64,000 nucleotides of DNA from Aquarana catesbeiana. Taxonomy: Eukaryota; Chordata; Amphibia; Anura; Ranidae. The notes beneath the pieces were generated by a model, which saw only the letters and a list, made by a program, of their open reading frames with translations, did no database searches and was not told the DNA's origin. Below are positions 56,450-64,000 of this stretch, one piece after another. Positions within the stretch are counted from its first letter, which is position 1. Every line of letters starts with the position of its first letter. The position numbers and the translations under genes are program-made. Location: assembly GCF_042186555.1 (NCBI RefSeq), contig NC_133324.1, forward strand, positions 221,699,145 through 221,763,144. The letters are read 5' to 3'.

Positions 56450-57340
56450 TTAGTAGAAGCACCCTTTTGATCTAATACAGCCATGAGTCTTTTTGGGAAA
56501 GATGCAACAAGTTTTTCACACCTGGATTTGGGGATCCTCTGCCATTCCTCCTTGCAGATCCTCTCCAGTTCTGTCAGGTTGGATGGTAAATGTTGGTGGA
56601 AAGCCTTTTTAGGTCTCTCCAGAGATGCTCAATTGGGTTTAAGTCATGGCTCTGGCTGGGCCATTCAAGAACAGTCATGGAGTTGTTGTGAAGCCACCCC
56701 TTCGTTATTTTAGCTGTGTGCTTAGGGTCATTGTCTTGTTGGAAGGTAAACCTTCGGCACCGTCTGAGGTCCTGAGCACTCTGGAGAAGGTTTTCCTCCA
56801 GGATATCCCTGTACTTGGCCGCATTCATCTTTCTCTCAATTGCAGCCAGTCATCCTGTCCCTGCAGCTGAAAAACACTCCCACAGCAAGATGCTGCCACC
56901 ACCATGCTTCACCGTTGGGACTGTATTAGACAGGTGATGAGCAGTTTTCTCCACACATACCGCTTAGAATTAAAGCCAAAAAGTTCTATCTTGGTCTCAT
57001 CAGACCAGAGAATCTTATTTCTTACCATCTTGGAGTCCTTCAGGTGTTTTTTAGCAAACTCCATGCAGGCTTTCATGTGTCTTGCACTGAGGAGAGGCTT
57101 ACGTCGGGCCACTCTGCCATAAAGCCCTGACTGGTGGAGGACTGCAGTGATGCTTGCCTTTCTACAACTTTCTCCCATCTCTGACTGCATCTCTGGAGCT
57201 CAGCCACAATGATCTTTGGTTTCTTCTTTACCTCTCTCACCAAGGCTCTTCTCCCCCGATAGCTCAGTTTGGCCGGACGGCCAGCTCTAGGAAGGGTTCT
57301 GGTCATCCCAAACATCTTCCATTTAAGGATTATGGAGGCC
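56450..57340 (-). pseudogene. Tc1 transposase, third family, main part
   Basis: It reads ASIILKWKMFGMTRTLPRAG (end of the first DNA-binding domain), GLYGRVARRKPLL, ILWSDETKIELFGFNSK (first Asp), FTFQQDNDPKHTAK (second Asp) and SHDLNPIEHLWRDLKR (Glu). The first 45 or so codons are on the far side of the LINE, at 63378-63489. Internal stops and shifts are present besides the LINE. Confidence 0.9.
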
Positions 57341-57478
57341 GACTTCCGGCCGGATGTGATCGAGGCAGGACGCACCTCTCCACAGCTCCGCTCTCCTGCT
57401 CATCATCTGCAGCTACAGAGCACATATTCTGACCCACAAACCTCAGATCTGGTGGGGGAGAGAACGCTGAACGTGGGG

Positions 57479-58417
57479 ATGCCCTCTTCAACCTCGAAAA
57501 AGTCCGGCAAGGCAACGCCAGATCAGCGGCAGAAGCGCTCCACTAAGGACACGGCGCCTGGCCCCGCCCCCGCCATCTTGTCTTCCTCTCCGAAAGAGCA
57601 GCGCGCCAAGACACATCCTGGTAAGATGGCTCACACGGAGAGTGCAGGGGGGATGGAGGGAGCAGGTGAGCTGAACCCTGCAGTGGACGCAGAAGCTATC
57701 ACAAGGCCGATTCTTGAGGCAATTAACGCTAGCAAAGCAGAGCTCATGGGGCGCATTGATCATCTCTCATCAGAGTGCAATCTAATCAGGCATGATCTGG
57801 ATAAGATCCGAGGCCGACTAACCACCGTGGAGACACGTGTCTCAGACATAGAGGACACTTCACATGATTATGGAGCGCAAATTGCAGAGCTTAGAGATCA
57901 GGTCAGATCCCTTCAGCACAAAACCATAGATGCAGAAGACCGCCAGAGGAGGAACAATGTAAGAGTGGTGGGTCTCCCTGAGGGAGCTGAGGGGGAAAGG
58001 CCTGCACAGTTTGCTGAACATTTCTTTAAACAATTGCTAGATATGCCAGATATGCCCCCAACATATGTGGTTGAAAGAGCGCACAGGGTTCCGACGGGCA
58101 ACAGACCCCCAGGGGCTTTCCCCAGACCATTCCTGGTCCGCTTCTTAAACTTCCGTGATCGTGACATGATCCTGATGCAGGCCAGGCGGACACAGGAACT
58201 GAAGCATGACAACACACGTATAATGCTGTTTCCAGATTTCTCAGCTGCGACTCAGCAAAAACGCAGATCCTTCAATAAAGTCAGAAGACGCCTGAGAGAA
58301 AAAGAAGTCAAATACAGTATGATATATCCTAGCAAACTCAGGATCCAGCATAAGGGATCGGTGAAATTTTTTGAGAATCCAGAGGAGGCCAGTGAATGGA
58401 TGGACAAGGAACTTTAA
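57479..58417 (+). CDS. LINE ORF1 protein (L1 type)
   Basis: An intact 312-codon frame from ATG 57479. The upstream in-frame codons 57269-57478 run across the target junction and are not counted. After a basic, Pro/Ser-rich N-terminus comes a coiled coil at about residues 80-150 (AELMGRIDHLSSECNLIRHD, TTVETRVSDIEDTSHDYGAQ). The RRM begins NNVRVVGLPEGAEGERPAQF, and the C-terminal domain contains ERAHRVPTGNRPPGAFPRPF and KLRIQHKGSVKFFENPEEAS. Such proteins trimerise and bind the LINE RNA. No stop or frameshift. Confidence 0.92.
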   Translation: MPSSTSKKSGKATPDQRQKRSTKDTAPGPAPAILSSSPKEQRAKTHPGKMAHTESAGGMEGAGELNPAVDAEAITRPILEAINASKAELMGRIDHLSSECNLIRHDLDKIRGRLTTVETRVSDIEDTSHDYGAQIAELRDQVRSLQHKTIDAEDRQRRNNVRVVGLPEGAEGERPAQFAEHFFKQLLDMPDMPPTYVVERAHRVPTGNRPPGAFPRPFLVRFLNFRDRDMILMQARRTQELKHDNTRIMLFPDFSAATQQKRRSFNKVRRRLREKEVKYSMIYPSKLRIQHKGSVKFFENPEEASEWMDKEL

Positions 58418-59356
58418 CACGCTGAATATACGAAGATATCGTCCTCCTGAAGTGAAAGATACGGGGTGAGGCCTTGTGAAATCGGCTTTTGTTTTTCTTC
58501 TCATTTTTTCTTTCTCATTCATGTTATATTTTCTTTTCCCTTTTCATATTTTCAATTTTTCCTGGGAATTTTTGTTTTCGGCTATATTTTGTGGAGTCCA
58601 TACTCATGAGAAATGATGAGGAAGCATGGATCTGTTGAGCTTTACACCACCATAACTTGGCATGACGGCTCATATTCCCCTTCAAGGAATCCCTAACATC
58701 TAGTAACTCTCATTGACACCCCCAATTTATTTTTTATTACTATTATAATTTATGCTATGGGGGGTACAGTGCGGATGGAAATTCTGTATGGTACTGCTGA
58801 CCACAGTTAAATTGTTGACGCACATGTTCTGCATCCCTTGTAGAGTTAAAAGGGGTGATTTTGTATCTCTATTCAGAGACTCCCGTTTTTGAGAGGGAAA
58901 AGATTTTTAATTTTTTTTTTTTTTTTTTTTTTTTTTTTCATCTAATACAAGTTGTTTTCTCTTACCAGCATATCCTGAATAATTCACATGTACTGTGGGA
59001 TAGGAATTCACGTAGTCCTTATGGAAAATTCCCTAATGGACTCTAACTATTACAGTAGGAGTGTGTGGAGGTGCTAAAAGACCAGTTAAAGAGCTGCCGA
59101 ACTTTCGATTGCCGCGGCGGGAGGTCACCGCAAGTTTTTTTCTTTGCTGCTGTTTTGTTTAGGGAATAAGCTATATACTGGACTGGGGTGTTCTGTTTCT
59201 GGTATAAAAGCAGGGGGGGAAGTTTTGCAACCACAGCTCGACATAGGGTTTCTTGTTTTATTTTAAATTCTTGTACAGTAGTGATGGATAAGATATGTTG
59301 GGGTGACCCCCCTATATGGATAAACATCCGATTGATGACAGACGGTGGTAGATACA
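58418..59356. other. ORF1-ORF2 spacer of the LINE
   Basis: This spacer of about 940 bp is long for an L1-type element. It contains a T-run of about 29 at 58910-58938 and no frame of note. It could be a normal feature of this family or hold an old insertion. Confidence 0.6.
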
Positions 59357-62300
59357 ATGATGGCGGAGGTTAAGATTGTGTCTTGGAATGTCCGAGGCAT
59401 GAACCACAAACTTAAGAGGGCCTCCATATTCCAATACATTAAACAGATCCGCCCACATATAATACTGCTACAGGAAACACACCTGGATGGCAGTAGAATT
59501 CTCTCTTTGCGCAAACCATGGATTCAAAGGGCAATACACTCAACCTATTCCACGTTTGCTAGGGGTGTTTCCATCTTGATATGCAAAAATCTCTCTTGCA
59601 CGATACATCAAGTATTCACAGATCCAAATGGTCGCTATGCAGCAGTAGTCCTAGATATATGTCATAAAACTATCGTGGTAATAAATGTTTACACTACCTC
59701 CTCCATTTCAGGCTAAAATATTATATGACCTCTTGCCTAAATTAGCACCCTATTCTCACTTTCCTGTGGTGGTTTTGGGGGACTTCAATGCGGTTCTTGA
59801 TGCAGCATTGGATAGCTCTAACCCATCTAGGGGAAGCTCCAGTGATCTGAATGGATGGCAATCTGTGGCCGGTCTCACGGAGTTATGGCGTTGGAGGCAT
59901 CCAACTAATAGATGCTATTCACACGTGTCAACGGCTCATAGATCTGCAGCAAGGATTGATCTTGCTTTCGGGAATAATCTCTTGCTACCATTGGTGAAAG
60001 GCACAGAATATTTAGCTGGTGGTCTGACTGATCACAGTCCCCTAGCTGTTACTCTGATCCTTGGTTCGGGACCCAGGGGAGGGGGATGGAGGCTTTCACT
60101 CGGCTGGATACAGAATGAGCAAGTTTCCGCCCAGGTAACTGAGGCCATGAATACATATTGGTCCTCCAATGTTGACTCGGCGGAACCTCCTGTGGTATGG
60201 GATGCCTTCAAGGCAGTGACAAGGGGGAATTTATCTCAGCCATCAAAACAACACGTAAGCAGGATAGAGAAGAGATAGAAATTCTAGAGAATAAAGAAAG
60301 AGAAGCTGCAGAAGCCCATGCGGGTTCCTCTACAAGAACATCCTATGATGCCTTGCTGGAAGCAAGACGGTCCATTTCACTACATTTTACGGGACAGGCC
60401 CGGGTAGAAATGGTTAAAGGGGCACAGACGGTCTTCGCAGAGGGAGATAAAAACGGGAAACTGCTGGCCATGTTGGTCGCTGACTCTCGACAGATTACAA
60501 ATATTCCACTCATTAAAACCCAAGGGGGGTCCATACTTAGTGAACCAGAACAGATTATGCAGGAATTTGCCCGGTTCTATTCCTCTCTCTACTCTCCAAT
60601 CCCCACTTATGACCAGACTGATTTAGACTTCTTACTTGAGGGCTTGCCAATACCAAAACTTACCGAAGCGGACAGGAATACACTGGAGGCTAAAATTACC
60701 AAAAAGGAAATTGAACAGGCAATTTTTTCATTTCCCCCAAATAAAGCTCCTGGCCCAGACGGGTTTCCAGCAGACTTCTATAAGGCAAACGTGGAGGTCC
60801 TGGCCCCGAGAATTAACACACTACTGGCTTATTGTCATGAACATAACGCCCTGCCTGATTCCATGTTAGAGGCATATATGGTCCTTTTGCTAAAGCCAGG
60901 GAAAGACCCACAGGAATGTGCCTCGTATCGGCCTATAGCATTATTAAATACAGACCTTAAAATTCTGACTAAAGTATTGGCCATGAGGTTGGCTACAGTA
61001 CTCCCCTCGATCATCAACATTGATCAAACCGGCTTTATGCCGGGGAAGTCGACAGACACTAACTTAAGGAGATTATTTACTCATTTACAAGTGCACTCAA
61101 TGACCCCTGGAACCAGAATAGTAGTATCTATTGATTTTGAAAAGGCCTTCGACTCAGTGGATTGGGCCTTTATGTTTAAGGTCCTGGAGATTATGGGATT
61201 TGGGCCCTACTTTAGGAGATGGGTGGCCATGCTGTATAATCATCCAAAAGTAGCAATCAGATTGGGAACCTCCACCTCGGATTTTTTTGAAGTGGGTAGG
61301 GGAACTAGGCAGGGGTGCCCGCTATTCCCCTTTCTGTTTGCCATTGCACTGGAACCTCTGGCAGTTGCACTGAGATCAGCCAGCGCAATAAAATCCATTC
61401 GGGTAGGCACCATAAAGGAAACCTTGGCACTTTACGCAGATGACATGCTGCTCTTTTTGGATGACCCCAGGGAATCCTTGAGAGCAGCATTAGAAATTAT
61501 TAATCGCTTTGCAATGTTTTCAGGTCTAAAAGTAAATTGGAATAAGTCATCAGTCCTACCGATAGACCCGGGGGCTAGAGCAGATGCAGATCCTGACTTG
61601 CAGTTGGAGTGGGTTTCCTCCATTAAGTACCTTGGCATACAGATCACAGCGAACATTCGAGATTACATATCTCTCAACCTGTTACCCCTGGTAACGTTGT
61701 TAAAGCAGAGGGTGCTGACATGGACAAAACTCCCGCTATCATTAATAGGCCGTATCAGCCTACTGAAAATGAAATTTCTCCCGGTGGTACTGTATTTTCT
61801 AAGGCATGCACCTGTCTGGGTTCCGAAATCATATTTTCGGAGGCTGGACAGTATTATATCGTCCTTCCTTTGGGCCCCTAAGCCTCCAAGAATTGGGTAT
61901 AAGGTGTTGCAGGAACCAGGAGAGCAGGGAGGTCTGGCATTGCCAGATTGGCAAAAGTACTACATAGCGGGACAGATGGTCTTTGCTCACAGGTGGCTGA
62001 CGATTGAAGATGGAGACGCAGCTATGGTGCTGGAGGCGGCACACTTGGGATCCTATGAAAGTCTCAAGTTTGCTCTCTATAGGGGATCCAGGTCTGAGTT
62101 ACCCTTGACTTTGACAATGAAGGCCACTATTAAGGCCTGGGAAACAGCAGTTAAATTAGCATGTCCTAGTTATGGGGGAGTGTCGCCGTCAACTCCCATA
62201 TGGATGAACCCAAGGTTAACACAATTTTATAACTTACCGGATCCCATGATCTGGGCAATTAAAGGTATAAAAACGCTGGGGGATATTACAATGTATGGTG

Positions 62301-62981
62301 AACTCTTAACTTTTCCACAACTACAGTCTAGGCATGATCTCTCAAACTCCTATCTATTTAGGTTTTTGCAAATTCGTCATGCATATCAGATGCAGTTTCG
62401 CGAGGAGAGGGTGGAATCCGTGCCCTCGTCTCTCGAAGCTATGTTGTCAGACGTGGATCTGGTCAAACCTCTCTCAAATACTTATAAGGAACTTTTTAAG
62501 GTAACACCAAAAGCGATGTCTAGATGCAGAGAAAAATGGGAGGAGGAAGTCCCAGAAGTGCAGGGAGAGGACTGGGATGATTTATGGACACAGCCATTTA
62601 AACATCTAGTATCGGCGAGAGACAGGCTGATTCAGTTTAAATTCCTTCATAGAAGCTACTACACGCCTGCTAGACTGAATAAGATTTTTTCCATGGTGTC
62701 GGCGGAATGCTGGAGATGCTCTTATTCTCCAGCTGACGCTGACCACATTTTTTGTACCCTCAAGGGCCATGCGAACAATGCTAACTGTCTTGTTTTTCTA
62801 TGGTAAGAAAGCCATTCTCTTGGAGTGGAAAAAATCTAAAGCACCGAGTTTTGCTGCCTGGAAAGGCCTGGTAAATGCCATGCTCCCATATTATAAAGCA
62901 ACATACGAGGCCAGAGGATGCATGAAAAAATTTGATAGGGTGTGGCAAGCGTGGTTTAAATCCAATAGCACGGTGGGTTAA
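59357..62981 (+). pseudogene. LINE ORF2: endonuclease and reverse transcriptase
   Basis: It starts MMAEVKIVSWNVRGMNHKLK at ATG 59357. The apurinic-type endonuclease follows (HIILLQETHL; after a 1-nt shift near 59697, VVLGDFNAVLD; then RIDLAFGNN and GLTDHSPLAV). A second shift in a G-run near 60225 leads to an 869-codon open frame. This holds the reverse transcriptase: PNKAPGPDGFPADFYK, KPGKDPQECASYRPIALLNT, DFEKAFDSVDW, GTRQGCPLFPFLFAI and the catalytic LYADDMLLFL. A Cys/His motif CWRCSYSPADADHIFC follows. A deletion with frameshift near 62760-62800 then joins it to the true C-terminus (ILLEWKKSKAPSFAAWKGLV). Only these few changes disable it. Confidence 0.92.
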
Positions 62982-63361
62982 TGGGGAAATAATTTACTGT
63001 AATCTACTGTAATTTAATTTAAGCAAAGTGATATCCTGTGTTGGACAATAGATGCCAGAAGGTCCTAATCACTTAATGTCTAAAAATACATCTGGATATT
63101 AGAGAAACTGAATGTTATAATTTCTGTCACAGGGGGAACAGGGAGTACATATCATGAAAAGTGCTGTATGGAAGTATGATAATATGTCGAGCTGTGGTTC
63201 AAAGGGGTGGGGAAGGGGGGGAGGGAATGACTGTTAGATAGTTGGTCTTTGTTAGATAGACATGAGGTCATGTTGACCTTATGGGCACGGTCCCTTGGAC
63301 GAGCCCATTGTTGTATGATATAAAAAAGAAAAAACAATAAACAGAATTTAAAAAAAAAAAA
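62982..63361 (+). other. LINE 3' region and A-tail
   Basis: About 365 bp of non-coding sequence ends AACAATAAACAGAATTT followed by about 13 A. AATAAA lies about 25 bp before the tail. Confidence 0.8.
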
Positions 63362-63489
63362 AAGGATTATGGAGGCCACTATGCTCTTAGGAACCTTAAG
63401 TGCAGCAGAATTTTTTTGTAACCTTGGCCAGATCAGTGCCTTGACACAATTCTCTCTCTGAGCTCTTCAGGCAGTTCCTTTGACTTCAT
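63362..63489 (-). pseudogene. Tc1 transposase, third family, N-terminal part
   Basis: From ATG 63489 it reads MKSKELPEELRERIVSRH, then a stop and SGQGYKKI, the first helix-turn-helix. It reaches the target duplication at 63362-63377 and is continued by 56450-57340. Confidence 0.85.
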
Positions 63490-63891
63490 GATTCTCATTT
63501 GCTCTGACATGCACTGTGAGCTGTAAGGTCTTATATAGACAGGTGTGTGGCTTTCCTAATCAAGTCCAATCAGTATAATCAAACGCAGCTGGACTCAAAT
63601 GCAGGTGTAGAACCATCTCAAGGATGATCAGAAGAAATGGACAGCACCTGAGTTAAATATATGAGTGTCACAGCAAAGGGTCTGAATACTTAGGACCATG
63701 TGATATTTCAGTTTTTCTTTTTTAATAAATCTGCAAAAATGTCAACAATTCTGTGTTTTTCTGTCAATATGGGGTGCTGTGTGTACATTAATGAGGAAAA
63801 AAAATGAACTTAAATGATTTTAGCAAATGGCTGCAATATAACAAAGAGTGGAACATTTAAGGGGGTCTGAATGCTTTCCGTCCCCACTGTA

Positions 63892-64000
63892 TGTCCGGCT
63901 ATTTTTATCAAGTTTTAACATATAACACCTTTGATTTGAAAATAAACCTCAAAAAGTTAGTTAAGTTATTCAAATAAACATATTCTTTATTAACCACTGA
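63892..64000. other. Right edge, nothing recognised
   Basis: AT-rich sequence following the last Tc1 end. Confidence 0.5.

Larger units (their letters stand above)
57325..63377 (+). mobile_element. L1/Tx1-type LINE with 16-bp target duplication
   Basis: The body is 57341-63361 (about 6.0 kb). AAGGATTATGGAGGCC is duplicated exactly at 57325-57340 and 63362-63377. It has a short 5' region, an intact ORF1, a spacer of about 940 bp with a T-tract, an ORF2 with endonuclease and reverse transcriptase, a 3' region and an A-tail. It is nearly full length, with only a few disabling changes visible, so it is probably a recent insertion. Confidence 0.93.
56229..63889 (-). mobile_element. Third Tc1-like element, split by a LINE
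   Basis: Ends CAGTGGGGACGGAAAG and CTTTCCGTCCCCACTG are flanked by TA (56227-56228 and 63890-63891). Inverted ends of about 100 bp match closely. The Tc1 sequence occupies 56229-57340 and 63378-63889; the 6-kb LINE lies between. Without it the element would be about 1.6 kb, normal for the group. Confidence 0.93.

Noticed and set aside
57269..57478. Longer ORF1 start upstream of ATG 57479
   Set aside because: The extra codons include antisense Tc1 sequence and the target duplication, so they are not part of the LINE protein.
51122..64000. Upstream exons of the AIFM3-like gene
   Set aside because: No minus-strand segment resembling the preceding FAD-domain or Rieske sequence was seen; the region is filled by MITE, Tc1 and LINE sequence.

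Overview
The window looks like vertebrate nuclear DNA from a large, transposon-rich genome. An anuran amphibian, probably a ranid-type frog, fits best. That is an inference from the repeat community: Tc1-like elements, TTAA-flanked MITEs, TWA-flanked palindromic MITEs, hAT MITEs, an L1/Tx1-type LINE and chromodomain Gypsy elements. Only one host gene is visible. Eight minus-strand exons lie at 51030-51121, 39909-40039, 34180-34295, 28209-28280, 26510-26573, 23864-23940, 7873-7990 and 4953-5051. Together they encode about 256 residues of an AIFM3-type pyridine-nucleotide-disulfide oxidoreductase (or its AIFM4-type paralogue). All junctions have AG/GT borders and compatible phases. The gene's first and last exons lie outside the window, so almost everything else here is intronic.

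Layout, left to right. 1-4.2 kb: a 16-17 bp minisatellite and a decayed Tc1 copy. 4.9-12.3 kb: two exons among MITEs, two of them hAT-type with clean 8-bp target duplications. 13.2-16.05 kb: a giant palindromic (foldback) element with an 8-bp target duplication. 16.1-19.3 kb: duplicated simple repeats and the remains of a BED-finger hAT transposase. 20.5-28.1 kb: more MITEs, an insertion with terminal direct repeats, and three exons. 28.9-30.8 kb: inverted repeats and an ORF1-only LINE remnant. 32.2-37.8 kb: a G-rich minisatellite and a decayed Gypsy pol, interrupted by a hAT MITE that itself holds a TTAA element. 38.4-39.8 kb: nested TWA MITEs. 41.3-48.7 kb: a composite Gypsy locus (pol, truncated LTR, gag-like ORF with nonapeptide repeats, LTR) carrying a solo LTR of another family. 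49.5-50.4 kb: a minisatellite with a hairpin element. 51.0 kb: the most upstream exon seen. 52.3-63.9 kb: three Tc1 subfamilies in a row, the last split by a nearly complete 6-kb L1/Tx1-type LINE.

The exons form one transcript read right to left. The mobile elements are independent, mostly dead passengers. The best candidates for something undescribed are the 2.8-kb palindromic element with a promoter-like centre and mirrored reading frames, the Gypsy-type LTR element whose protein is dominated by 9-residue repeats, and the 25.2-25.8 kb insertion with terminal direct repeats and a 13-bp target duplication. I see no convincing RNA gene or CRISPR array.
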